From positions 1-32,851 of the forward strand of contig OMIX01000032.1 in the NCBI GenBank assembly GCA_900299195.1: a stretch of 32,851 nucleotides of DNA, read 5' to 3'. Below the pieces are notes generated by a model. It ran no database searches and was not told where the DNA came from. It was given only the letters and a program-made list of their open reading frames with translations. Position 1 is the first letter of the stretch; the number at the start of each line of letters is the position of its first letter. This DNA comes from Deltaproteobacteria bacterium. GTDB taxonomy: Bacteria; Bdellovibrionota; FAC87; UBA2466. Positions 1 through 8,172 of this stretch are shown here, one piece after another. Made by a program: the position numbers and the translations under genes.

Positions 1-765
1 ATTCAATACTTGGAACTCACCGCTAAACTTTGGCCGAAACACATTGCTAGCCGTTTTCTTTTGGCCAAAATACATTTTTCTTTGGGGCCCGAGTATGTCT
101 CAGAGGGTTTTAATTGGTTAAAAGAAAGCTATCGCTTAAACCGCACCAATCCTGAAGTTCTTGAGGAAATCGGTTCGTTTTTTGAGAGAAAAAACAAAAT
201 TCCTGAAGCCGTTAAATATTGGCAAAAAGCTCTTAGCATCAAGCCGGACTTAGCTCTAGCTAACGAAAAAGTTAAGGAGTACTTTTCGCAAACTATCCAA
301 CAATTGTTTGATTCTGAGAAGTACGATGAGCTCATTGAAAAACTCGAAGCCAATAAAACACTCAGTGAAACTTCCGAAATGTTGTTAATAAAAGGGCAAA
401 GCTATCGAAATATCAATAAATTTGACCAAGCCATTATTACGCTGAAACAATTTTTAAAATCGGAACCCAAAAATCCTCTAGCCAACCGAGAGTTGGGAAT
501 AGCTTACCTCAATCAAAAGGCATGGGATTTAGCTGCCGAAGCCTTTTCAAAGGCAGTAATCAATGAACCCAACAATGGGATTAATTACGGTTGGTTTGCC
601 TACGCCCTGGAGGAAAAAGGGGAGCTTGCCAAAGCTAAGGAATACTGGGAAAAGTCACTGGCATTAATTGATGAGCCTGAACAGCGTGAAAAAGCTAATC
701 GAAAAATCGCTTCGATAACTAAACGCCTCAAAAACAGAAAAAAATCTGAAGAGGATGATGAGTAA
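1..765 (+). CDS. TPR-repeat protein, 5'-truncated by window edge
   Basis: About 254 residues are visible. The frame is open to base 1, so the TTG at 10 is probably internal and the gene continues upstream. The protein is built of helical tetratricopeptide-like repeats: units such as 'PEAVKYWQKALSIKPDLALA', 'FDQAIITLKQFLKSEPKNPL' and 'WDLAAEAFSKAVINEPNNGI' show the usual A/G-A-Y/F-P spacing. It ends in a charged tail (KRLKNRKKSEEDDE). TPR arrays are protein-protein interaction scaffolds; nothing here shows the partner. prmA follows 29 nt downstream on the same strand, so the two are probably cotranscribed. No signal peptide can be judged because the N-terminus is missing. The family call is firm; the function is unknown. 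Confidence 0.85.
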   Translation: MQYLELTAKLWPKHIASRFLLAKIHFSLGPEYVSEGFNWLKESYRLNRTNPEVLEEIGSFFERKNKIPEAVKYWQKALSIKPDLALANEKVKEYFSQTIQQLFDSEKYDELIEKLEANKTLSETSEMLLIKGQSYRNINKFDQAIITLKQFLKSEPKNPLANRELGIAYLNQKAWDLAAEAFSKAVINEPNNGINYGWFAYALEEKGELAKAKEYWEKSLALIDEPEQREKANRKIASITKRLKNRKKSEEDDE

Positions 766-794
766 AAGTTAAAAACGCGGTAAATAGAGCCTTT

Positions 795-1682
795 ATGTCC
801 AACGCTTGGTATGAACTTAGAATTCAAGTTACCCCTGAAACCAAAGAGAGTATTACTGATTACTTATTTGGAATCGGGGTGGAAGCAGTCAACGAAAGTT
901 TAACTCAGCCCAGCCTTCTTCAAGTGTACGTCTCAGCCGAAGCTAGAGACAACGTCATTCAACAGCTCAAAGATTTTTGGCCTTCATTAGTCCAACAACA
1001 CCCCACACTTTCTTCGCTTTCTATCAATGCGGTTGAGATTCCGGATGAAAATTGGGCCGAAGAGTACAAAAAATATTATACTGCTCAGCCTCTAACTGAT
1101 CTTTTCTTTTTAAGACCTGAATGGGATAAAACGACTCCTATTCCGAATGGCATGATTCCAGTGGTGATGGACCCGGGTCAGGCTTTTGGTACGGGATTAC
1201 ATCCTAGCACTAAACTCTGCCTGAAGACTATCCAATCTCAAATTTTAGAAAGTACCCAACGAGAAAAATTAAAGTGTTTAGATGTGGGTACGGGCACGGG
1301 TATTTTGGCTTTAGCTGCTTATCATTTGGGAACTGAACGGGTTGTTGGGATTGATAATGATCCCATAGCCATTGAAGTGGCCAAACAGAATATGATTTTA
1401 AATGGTGTCCAAGGGATTCAATTGTCTACTCAAGATATCAAATCACTCAAAACTCAATTTGATTTTGTGATCTCGAATATCTTATTGGAAACCCATCGAG
1501 AACTAAGTCGAGAGTATGCTCGATTGATTCCACAAGGTGGGTTACTTCTTTTGAGTGGATTATTGGGTTATCAAAAACTGGAGCTTTTTAGCTTTATCTT
1601 ACCGTTAGGTTTCTCTGTTTTGGAATGCAAAAACTATCAAGAATGGGCCTCCTTTTTGTTTGTTCGGCGAGATAAGCCATGA
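795..1682 (+). CDS. prmA: Ribosomal protein L11 methyltransferase PrmA
   Basis: 295 residues, normal for PrmA (about 290-300). PrmA is an SAM-dependent cytosolic enzyme that trimethylates amino groups of ribosomal protein L11. An N-terminal substrate-recognition domain is followed by the PrmA motif DPGQAFGTGLHPST (residues about 126-139), the SAM-binding glycine loop DVGTGTG (163-169), an acidic ribose-binding stretch GIDNDP, and SNIL (about 227-230), the motif IV position. The ATG at 795 has only a weak ribosome-binding site (AGAG). Its stop codon overlaps the start of the thiB frame as ATGA, implying translational coupling to a vitamin transporter. I know of no functional reason for that pairing. 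The identification is secure. Confidence 0.96.
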   Translation: MSNAWYELRIQVTPETKESITDYLFGIGVEAVNESLTQPSLLQVYVSAEARDNVIQQLKDFWPSLVQQHPTLSSLSINAVEIPDENWAEEYKKYYTAQPLTDLFFLRPEWDKTTPIPNGMIPVVMDPGQAFGTGLHPSTKLCLKTIQSQILESTQREKLKCLDVGTGTGILALAAYHLGTERVVGIDNDPIAIEVAKQNMILNGVQGIQLSTQDIKSLKTQFDFVISNILLETHRELSREYARLIPQGGLLLLSGLLGYQKLELFSFILPLGFSVLECKNYQEWASFLFVRRDKP

Positions 1683-3103
1683 TCTATTTCATTTTACTGG
1701 GGTTCTCCTCACTTTTAGTAGCTAACCCGGTTGGTATCGATTCAAGCTCTGAGCAGTTTGTTACTTGTGTCCAATCTCTAAAGGAGGAGGTCAGGTCATT
1801 TCAAAGTGTGCCCTGGAAATGGATGGGTTCCTTTGATCAAAAATTTTCCGAGACTCTGTTAAAAGTAAACGCTTTTAGTGAAATTTCAGATTGGGTAAAA
1901 GAGAAAGAAAACTCTCAAACATTCAAAACTCAGTATGAGTTTTTGTTGGGAAACGGCCTAATTTCTTGTCAGGAGATCACAGGGGTTATTCAAATACAAA
2001 GAGATCGTTACCAAAAATACCTCATCTTAATGATTCTTGGCACGTTTACAGTTCTCATCGTGTTGTGGGGAAGAACAAAAGAGAATTTCAGGAATAAAAA
2101 AGAGATGATTTTAATTTTTTTATTTGCTCTTCCGGTTCGAGCCGACACTCTTAATGTGTATACTTATGACGCTCTCACCGGGAAGGGTAGCTTTGGAGAA
2201 ATTTTATCCGAGCAATTTAAGAAAAAGACCGGATCTGAGCTTAAAATAATTCCGTTCGGAAGTGAAGGAGAGGCACTCAATCAGATTGTGATTGAAGGGA
2301 AGAATACCAAAGCAGATATTTTATTAGGAATTGATAATGGATTTGCCTCAAGAGCCAAAGAAACTGGGCTTTTTACTCAAATTGATGCCAAGTACTTCCT
2401 GCCTTTGGAAAAAAACATTCTATTGGATCGAGAACGGATGTTCTTACCTTTTGATTATGGATACCTTGCTTTTCTTTACAATGAAGAGTCCGTTCAGAAT
2501 CATTTTGATTTCAAGCACCCAACTCTCCGTTCATTTTTAAAAAACATTCAACTTCATAAAAAGATAGTGATCGCTGACCCCCGAACTTCTAGTTTGGGGT
2601 ATTCGTTTTTGCTGTGGACGAAGAGTGTTTCTGCGGGGAAAGAAGATCTTCAAAAGTTATGGAATGAATTTTTTCCCAAGTTAATCACTCTGTCTCCAAG
2701 TTGGAGTGGCGCTTATGGCATGTTTTTGAAAGGAGAAGTCGATTGGGTGTTATCTTACACGACCAGTCGGGCCTATCATTTGGAGAAAGAAAAACAAAAA
2801 AAATATCAAGTTTTAGTATTTGAAGATGGACATGCCATTCAAGTGGAAGGTGTGGCTCAAGTTAAGGCTTCTAAGAAAACCAAGTTAATCGACGAGTTTT
2901 TAAAACTGATTCTAAGCGAGGAGGTTCAAGAGAAATTACCCACTTCTCAGTGGATGTATCCCGCCCGTACAGGAACGAAACTTCCTATCAGTTTCAAGTC
3001 TCTTCCTGTCCCCAAACCCATCAAGTCCGAAGTTGAACTTACTGAGGATGAGCGAAAGCTTTTGATTAAAGATTGGACCCGTTGGGGGGCTAACTCACCG
3101 TGA
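1679..3103 (+). CDS. thiB: Thiamine/TPP-binding protein ThiB with extra N-terminal membrane domain
   Basis: 474 residues, against about 330 for ordinary ThiB. Residues 156-474 match ThiB: NVYTYDALTG at the mature start, GKNTKADILLGIDN, LPFDYGYLAFLYN, DPRTSSLGYSFLLW, GAYGMFLKGE, LSYTTSRAYH and QWMYPA. This family delivers thiamine or thiamine pyrophosphate to ThiPQ in the periplasm. Residues 1-142 are extra: a signal-like start, a soluble stretch with Cys30 and Cys97, one membrane segment (about 114-130), and a basic loop (RTKENFRNKK). A second hydrophobic signal-like segment follows (143-155, ending VRA). An in-frame ATG at 2105 (residue 143), with AGGA 11 nt upstream, could yield a normal-sized ThiB of 332 residues, but its signal would have no basic n-region. 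The protein is therefore either a genuine tethered fusion or two overlapping products. Confidence 0.9.
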   Translation: MIYFILLGFSSLLVANPVGIDSSSEQFVTCVQSLKEEVRSFQSVPWKWMGSFDQKFSETLLKVNAFSEISDWVKEKENSQTFKTQYEFLLGNGLISCQEITGVIQIQRDRYQKYLILMILGTFTVLIVLWGRTKENFRNKKEMILIFLFALPVRADTLNVYTYDALTGKGSFGEILSEQFKKKTGSELKIIPFGSEGEALNQIVIEGKNTKADILLGIDNGFASRAKETGLFTQIDAKYFLPLEKNILLDRERMFLPFDYGYLAFLYNEESVQNHFDFKHPTLRSFLKNIQLHKKIVIADPRTSSLGYSFLLWTKSVSAGKEDLQKLWNEFFPKLITLSPSWSGAYGMFLKGEVDWVLSYTTSRAYHLEKEKQKKYQVLVFEDGHAIQVEGVAQVKASKKTKLIDEFLKLILSEEVQEKLPTSQWMYPARTGTKLPISFKSLPVPKPIKSEVELTEDERKLLIKDWTRWGANSP

Positions 3104-4641
3104 TACCGGTTTATTTGGCCTTGCTGATTTTTGCAGTTCCGGTGGTAACGATACTCTATTATCCCATTGCCCTGTTATTTTTAAGAGCCCTGGGTGACAC
3201 AACGCTAGTGAAGTTATTGTCCATCATCCCTTGGGAAGTAGTGCTTTTCACTTATTCTCAAGCCTTAGTGAGTTCTATTGGATCTGTTCTTATTGGGAGT
3301 TTTCTAGCTGTTTTTTTTCATGAGACCGATTTTTGGGGGAAACGATATTTAGCTCGAATCTGTGAAATTACCTTTTTTCTTCCCAGTATTTTAGTGGTGC
3401 TGTCCTTGGTAGGAGTATGGGGAAGTCGAGGTTGGCTGGGGCGGTGGGGTTTAGGACAATCCTTGTACGGTTGGCCAGGTATTTTGTTGGCCCATGTTTT
3501 TTTTAATTTTTCACTCGTTTTTAAAACAGTGGGGCAAGCGCTGAGTGAAATAGACAGGACTGAAGAAAAAGTGGCCCTCTCTCTAGGAGCCAGTCGTTGG
3601 TATGTGTTTTTTAATGTGACTTGGGTCAAATTAAGAAGTGCCGTTTTACAAAGCTCGATTTTGGTGTTTTTGTTTTGTTCCTCCAGCTTTTTAATCATTT
3701 TAATGTTGGGTGGGGGGCCGCGGTTTAACAGTTTAGAAACGGCTATTTATCAGGCCGTTAAAATCGATTTAGACATTCCTGTAGCGGTATCGCTGGCCGT
3801 TTTGCAGTTGGTAGTGTGTTTCGTCGTTCAGTTGGCTTACAAACCTAAGGCCGTGTTTTCCAAGGTTTCCCAGGGAAGTGCGCAATGGAAACTCTTCCCC
3901 CAACAAAAAAGTTTTATTCGATGGGCTTTGGTGGTTTTAGTTTGGCTAACTATTTTTAGCCAAGTGATTTTACCTCTGATGAATCTTACTCTTTCGGGAA
4001 TGAAAGGATTAACCACCTGCAACTGGATCGATCTCGGGATGGCTATTTTAAGAAGTCTCGACTTAGGAATTAGAGTGGCTTTAGTTTCTACGTTAATTTC
4101 TTTCTGTGCGGCCTATGGGGTTCGTCACTCAAATCACTCTTTTTTAAATGCCATGGTTCATTTTACTTGCACTTTGCCCATAGCTTTATCGACTATGGTT
4201 CTTGGACTTGCGATCACAATCGCTTTTTCACAAGCGGATTGGTTGAGAGAGACTTGGTGGGCAGTCGTGTGTGTGCAGTCTCTTTCTGTGCTTCCGATGG
4301 GGTTTAGGATTTTTAATGAGAGTTTTTCAAGAATTGAGGTCGAGATTTATCGAACTCTCGAAAGTTTAGGAGCTAAAAAACACCTTCAGTTATTTTATTT
4401 CGAGTTCCCATATCTAAAAAAAACTCTGGCTTTAGTGTTAGTGACTGGATTGGGTGTTTCGTTGGGGGAGTCGGGTGCGGTGATGCTTTTTGAATCTCAG
4501 GCAAAAACGACTTTACCCTTGTGGCTTTTTAAACTCATGGGAAAATATCAATTTGAAGAGGCCCAAGCAGTTGGTGTTGTTTTGTTGGCTTTAACCCTTA
4601 TTATTTTTGGACTTCGGGAAAAATGGCAGAGCTCAAATTAG
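3100..4641 (+). CDS. thiP: Thiamine ABC transporter permease ThiP
   Basis: 513 residues with about 12 hydrophobic segments, made of two fused MetI-like permease halves as in ThiP (about 536 residues in E. coli). Each half has an EAA-type cytoplasmic loop that docks on the ATPase: ALSLGASRWYVFFNVTW (roughly residue 160) and LESLGAKKHLQLFYFEFP (roughly 425). It forms the inner-membrane channel for thiamine or TPP delivered by ThiB. Translation starts at a GTG that overlaps the thiB stop (GTGA), and its end overlaps thiQ by 19 nt, so the three subunits look translationally coupled. Two-half FbpB-type iron permeases are similar; the thiamine assignment rests mainly on the neighbouring ThiB. Confidence 0.92.
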   Translation: MIPVYLALLIFAVPVVTILYYPIALLFLRALGDTTLVKLLSIIPWEVVLFTYSQALVSSIGSVLIGSFLAVFFHETDFWGKRYLARICEITFFLPSILVVLSLVGVWGSRGWLGRWGLGQSLYGWPGILLAHVFFNFSLVFKTVGQALSEIDRTEEKVALSLGASRWYVFFNVTWVKLRSAVLQSSILVFLFCSSSFLIILMLGGGPRFNSLETAIYQAVKIDLDIPVAVSLAVLQLVVCFVVQLAYKPKAVFSKVSQGSAQWKLFPQQKSFIRWALVVLVWLTIFSQVILPLMNLTLSGMKGLTTCNWIDLGMAILRSLDLGIRVALVSTLISFCAAYGVRHSNHSFLNAMVHFTCTLPIALSTMVLGLAITIAFSQADWLRETWWAVVCVQSLSVLPMGFRIFNESFSRIEVEIYRTLESLGAKKHLQLFYFEFPYLKKTLALVLVTGLGVSLGESGAVMLFESQAKTTLPLWLFKLMGKYQFEEAQAVGVVLLALTLIIFGLREKWQSSN

Positions 4642-5282
4642 AAAATATCAAAGTTAAGCGGGAATCTTTTAATTTAGAGATTCCACTTCTCTGTGTTTCT
4701 GCGGGGAAAATTTTGGGGGTGCAAGGAAAAAGTGGGTCTGGAAAAAGCACTCTGCTTAATGCTATCGCTGGCTTTGAACCTCTTGAAGAGGGCACCATTC
4801 TTTTCGAAGGGAGAATCATCTCAGCTATGCCAACTGAGTTAAGGCGAGTGGCTATCGTTTTTCAGCGTCCTGCCCTTTTCTCTCATCTGAATGTTTTAGA
4901 CAATGTTTGTTTCGGTTTGAAAGTTCAAGGAATGAGATTAGCCGAAAGACAAAAGAAGGGTAGATATTGGTTGGAGCGTTTTGGGTTAGGGCATTTGAGC
5001 GATCGATTTCCTCACGAAATTTCAGGGGGAGAAGCCCAAAGAGTGGCATTAGCTAGGTCCGTAGTAGTGGGATTTCCTGTGCTTTTGTTGGACGAGCCAT
5101 TTAGTGCCCTCGATGTAGAATCGAAGGTTAAATGCCGGATGGCAGTGAAAGAAGTAGTAAAAGAGTTGAGTCTTGCTGTCATTTTAGTGAGTCATGATGC
5201 TGAGGATATTCAATCTTTAGCCGATGATTATTGTCTTCTTGAATTGGGAAAAATGATCAAATTCGATTCAGTTAAAAAGTAA
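4623..5282 (+). CDS. thiQ: Thiamine ABC transporter ATP-binding protein ThiQ
   Basis: 219 residues, a minimal ABC ATPase of ThiQ size. It shows Walker A GKSGSGKST (residues 35-43), Q-loop Gln81, the signature ISGGEAQR (133-140), Walker B VLLLDEP (153-159) and H-loop His191. It powers thiamine uptake through ThiP on the cytoplasmic face. The gene overlaps thiP by 19 nt at its start. At its 3' end it overlaps the convergent lpxC by 11 nt, leaving no room for a separate terminator. There is no C-terminal regulatory domain. Function is assigned from motifs plus the ThiB neighbour. Confidence 0.93.
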   Translation: MAELKLENIKVKRESFNLEIPLLCVSAGKILGVQGKSGSGKSTLLNAIAGFEPLEEGTILFEGRIISAMPTELRRVAIVFQRPALFSHLNVLDNVCFGLKVQGMRLAERQKKGRYWLERFGLGHLSDRFPHEISGGEAQRVALARSVVVGFPVLLLDEPFSALDVESKVKCRMAVKEVVKELSLAVILVSHDAEDIQSLADDYCLLELGKMIKFDSVKK

Positions 5283-6228
5283 GATGTGGCTGTTGTTGAG
5301 TCAATCGTGACTTTAGAGAAATTTTGAGAGGTTCTGCGGGCAAGAGTTTCCAGTGAGTCCTGTGGGCTTCTAGGGATTGTAGCAACGTTAAGTGAATGGA
5401 ATGTCCCCCACGGAAACTAACTAACTCTCCTTCAATCCAACATCCGCAGAGAGCCAAATCACCTAGGGCATCTAAAAGTTTGTGTCTGACACATTCATCA
5501 GGAAATCTTGCCCCCTCAGGATTAAGAATGGAGTCCTCAGAAAAAGCTAAAACATTTTCTACGGAGGCTCCCAAAGCCAAGTTTCGAGATTGAAGCTTAG
5601 TCAAATCGGCTTGAAACCCAAAGGTTCTGGCTTCGGCCACTTCGGTATGAAATGATTTAGGGGTCAAATCGAGAGCGAAGGTTTGTAGCCCAATCGCAGG
5701 GTGAGGGAAATCTACTGAAGTGGTAAGCCTTAAGTTTTCTCTCGGCAATAATTCGCAAATAGTTCCCTCTCGGTAAACTTTGATAGGCTTTAAAACTTTT
5801 AAAATTTTATGGGAGTAGGGCTGTAACTCCAATCCTGCTCTTAAAATGTCACGAATAAATATTGATGCACTTCCATCTAAAATGGGGATCTCAGGACCTC
5901 TGAGCTCAATTTTTAAGTTAGTAATTCCCAGGGCGTATAAAGCTGCCATTAAATGTTCTACCGTGGAAATGCGATACTCTGGAGCGTCTTTTAAACCCAA
6001 AGTCGTTGCTAAAGAGGTTCCTACTACAGAACTAAAATGGGCAGGAATGAAGCAAGCATATTTCAGATCGGTTCTCTCGAAAGTTATTCCGTGGTTTTCC
6101 GGGGCAGGATTTAATTTGAGTTCCGCTTTAACTCCAGAATGTAAACCGATTCCCTTAAAGACGACGGTCTTGCTCAGAGTCTTTTGCACTCGATAACTTT
6201 CTACGTTTGAAAAAAATGAAGCTTCCAT
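5272..6228 (-). CDS. lpxC: UDP-3-O-acyl-N-acetylglucosamine deacetylase LpxC
   Basis: 318 residues from the ATG at 6228. LpxC catalyses the committed zinc-dependent deacetylation step of lipid A synthesis in the cytoplasm. Visible zinc ligands are His92 in STVEHLMAAL and His249/Asp253 in HKLLDALGDL. Glu91 is the likely catalytic base, and His276 lies in RGGHSIHL. The motif ILDGSA is also present. The start is uncertain: the ATG has AGG only 1 nt upstream. An in-frame GTG at 6189 would give 305 residues beginning VQKTLSKTVV, the length of E. coli LpxC. The gene is convergent with thiQ and divergent from galU. It shows that the organism makes lipid A. Confidence 0.96.
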   Translation of the reverse strand: MEASFFSNVESYRVQKTLSKTVVFKGIGLHSGVKAELKLNPAPENHGITFERTDLKYACFIPAHFSSVVGTSLATTLGLKDAPEYRISTVEHLMAALYALGITNLKIELRGPEIPILDGSASIFIRDILRAGLELQPYSHKILKVLKPIKVYREGTICELLPRENLRLTTSVDFPHPAIGLQTFALDLTPKSFHTEVAEARTFGFQADLTKLQSRNLALGASVENVLAFSEDSILNPEGARFPDECVRHKLLDALGDLALCGCWIEGELVSFRGGHSIHLTLLQSLEAHRTHWKLLPAEPLKISLKSRLTQQQPHLTF

Positions 6229-6439
6229 ACCTATTTTGATTTCAGCTCAGCAAGACCCATACCAGAGGTCGCCTATCTCCATTTCAGGCTTGAATTTGAG
6301 TTGTGACGCCGCAGCATCATGGATCTAATGTAGTAAAAAAACAACAGGTTTCTATTTGGTGGGCTTAAAAGCCACAGTCATCAAGCTCTTTGACTTATCT
6401 GTCTTGAGGGGGAAAACTATAAAATCAAAGGGAAAATTT
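6229..6439. other. Divergent intergenic region lpxC/galU
   Basis: This 211-nt non-coding stretch must hold promoters for both lpxC (minus) and galU (plus). The only consensus-like elements I see for galU are TTGACT at 6390-6395 and TATAAA at 6418-6423, which are 22 nt apart and so not a convincing pair. No convincing lpxC promoter was found. The stretch also contains the in-frame extension of galU to a GTG at 6356, which has no supporting ribosome-binding site. Confidence 0.5.
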
Positions 6440-7327
6440 ATGTCTCAATCCGTTAAAAAAGTTGTAATTCCTGTTGCTGGTCTGGGGACTCGAGGGCTGC
6501 CTTTCACTAAAGAGGTGCCCAAAGAACTTCTTCCTATCATTGACACCCCTACCATTCATTTTATTGCTGAAGAGGTTTTAGCGGCCGGAATAGAGCAGGT
6601 TATTTTTATTACGAGTAAGGGAAAACACGCTCTAGAGGACTATTTTGACCTCTCTCCCAATTTAGAAAATTGGCTTCGTAAGCGAGGAAAAGAGGCTCTT
6701 GCAGACAAGGTTCGACAGATCGGAACTTTTTGTGAAGTGATCTCAGTCCGCCAAAAAGAGCCGTTGGGTTTGGGCCATGCGGTCTATTGCGCTAGAAATA
6801 TTATTGGTCAAGAAAAGTTCGCTGTTTGCTTGGGGGACGAAATATTTCCTCCTTGGGATAAGATCAATCAAACTCAGGCTCCGCTGCGAAAACTGGTAGA
6901 CGCGGCCATAGAACTTGATACTTCCACTGTGGGGGTTGTAGAAATTCCTATAGCGGATAGCTTATCTTATGGAATTTTAGATTTAGGGGGAAAATCTTTG
7001 GGAGAAAATCCAGCTCCCGTTTTGAGAACCGTAGAAAAACCTAAACCTGAAGTGGCGCCTAGTCCCTATGCCATTATTGGGCGATACGTTTTTGATTCCA
7101 CATTATTTGATGCCCTCAAAGAGACTAAGCCTGGCGTAGGAGGTGAAATTCAATTGACCGATGCTATGGATAAACTTTGCGCAAACCGTAAATTACATGG
7201 GGTTTTACTTAAAGGTTGTCGATACGACATTGGTAATCCTATGTTCTATATGAAAGCTCAGATCGATGCAGCCTTAAGAAGGCCGGAATTGAGTCAACGC
7301 CTTAGGGATTACATGAAATCTTTATGA
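6440..7327 (+). CDS. galU: UTP-glucose-1-phosphate uridylyltransferase GalU
   Basis: 295 residues from the ATG at 6440, chosen because AAGGGA sits 6-7 nt upstream and the protein then begins MSQSVKKVVIPVAGLGTR, the normal GalU start. The open frame extends back to a GTG at 6356 without support. GalU makes UDP-glucose from UTP and glucose-1-phosphate for LPS and other glycans. Motifs are the nucleotide-binding loop GLGTRGLPFTKEVPKELLP, EPLGLGHAVYCAR, the sugar-binding VEKPKPEVAPSPYAIIGRY, and GEIQLTDAM. The stop overlaps the next gene as ATGA. It leads a three-gene operon with a secreted protein and priA. Confidence 0.95.
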   Translation: MSQSVKKVVIPVAGLGTRGLPFTKEVPKELLPIIDTPTIHFIAEEVLAAGIEQVIFITSKGKHALEDYFDLSPNLENWLRKRGKEALADKVRQIGTFCEVISVRQKEPLGLGHAVYCARNIIGQEKFAVCLGDEIFPPWDKINQTQAPLRKLVDAAIELDTSTVGVVEIPIADSLSYGILDLGGKSLGENPAPVLRTVEKPKPEVAPSPYAIIGRYVFDSTLFDALKETKPGVGGEIQLTDAMDKLCANRKLHGVLLKGCRYDIGNPMFYMKAQIDAALRRPELSQRLRDYMKSL

Positions 7328-8172
7328 GAATTTTGATCACTATTTTGTTTTTGTTTTCGTACCAAGTTCAGGGTTTTATTCCTCCGATCACTTCGATGTT
7401 TAGAGAAATCTTTGATGATCGCAAGATATCCGACGGAACAGAGTTCGGCTTTGTTCATCGAGTTCTCACTTCGAGCGGAGATATGTCAGAAGTGGAAGAG
7501 CGGGTGTTGCTGGATCGTAGAGGGGTTAAATTTTTATGGAAATCGGGGACTCAAGGATCCTGGCTTTCAGGACAATTAGAAAAGAGAACCTACAATGTAG
7601 GGACAGATAAAAAAATCCCATCGCGTTCTTTGCTCTTTTTGAAATACTATATAGCCTCTAATGCTGCTGAATTTCGAGATGCTCTAATCAATGAAAGGTT
7701 TCTTAAATGGGACCAATTAAAGCAGTATAAGGATGGTTTTGAGTTACAAGGAGAACCTCAAACTTGGGATATCAAATCCAATTACCTACAACAGGATTCT
7801 ATTTTTTTAGCCTTGTTACCCTCGGGGCCCTCGATTGCTGTGGTAGGTTACCAAGATTCGAATTCAAGAAGGATAGTTTATTTTGATAAAGTATCATCTG
7901 GATTAAAACAATTGCAATGGGTAGACCCTTCAGAAAATTTGGTTTGGATTTTTGAAAGTTCCACACTCAACTACAAAGACGCTCTATTCCCAAAAGTTGC
8001 AACATTGATTAAAGAGGGGAAAGAGGTAGTACAATCTGAACTGGCCGTGATTAGGCAGTTAAATAAACGTCAGCTCACTGAATGGGGATCATTGTGGCAA
8101 CGCTCAAGCAAAACTCTCTCTAACTCTCCATCGGGTGATGAGAATCTCCGTGTCCTTTTGGGTTATCGATGA
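7324..8172 (+). CDS. Secreted protein of unknown function
   Basis: 282 residues, family not recognised. The N-terminus (MRILITILFLFSYQVQG) is a clear signal peptide, probably cleaved near residue 17. No lipobox cysteine is present. The mature part is soluble and mixed, with basic and aromatic residues and no membrane segments, so a periplasmic location is likely. It overlaps galU at its start and priA at its end by ATGA, so translation of all three is probably coupled. A possible LolA/LolB-like lipid-binding fold was considered from the beta-rich character, but there is no motif to support it. Confidence 0.8.
   Translation: MRILITILFLFSYQVQGFIPPITSMFREIFDDRKISDGTEFGFVHRVLTSSGDMSEVEERVLLDRRGVKFLWKSGTQGSWLSGQLEKRTYNVGTDKKIPSRSLLFLKYYIASNAAEFRDALINERFLKWDQLKQYKDGFELQGEPQTWDIKSNYLQQDSIFLALLPSGPSIAVVGYQDSNSRRIVYFDKVSSGLKQLQWVDPSENLVWIFESSTLNYKDALFPKVATLIKEGKEVVQSELAVIRQLNKRQLTEWGSLWQRSSKTLSNSPSGDENLRVLLGYR

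Noticed and set aside
6390-6423. TTGACT and TATAAA as a galU promoter
   Set aside because: The 22-nt spacing is too long for a sigma70 promoter, so they are noted only as isolated elements.
6356-6439. GTG at 6356 as the galU start (28 extra residues)
   Set aside because: No ribosome-binding site, the extension does not resemble GalU, and the ATG at 6440 has AAGGGA at good spacing and gives the family's usual N-terminus.
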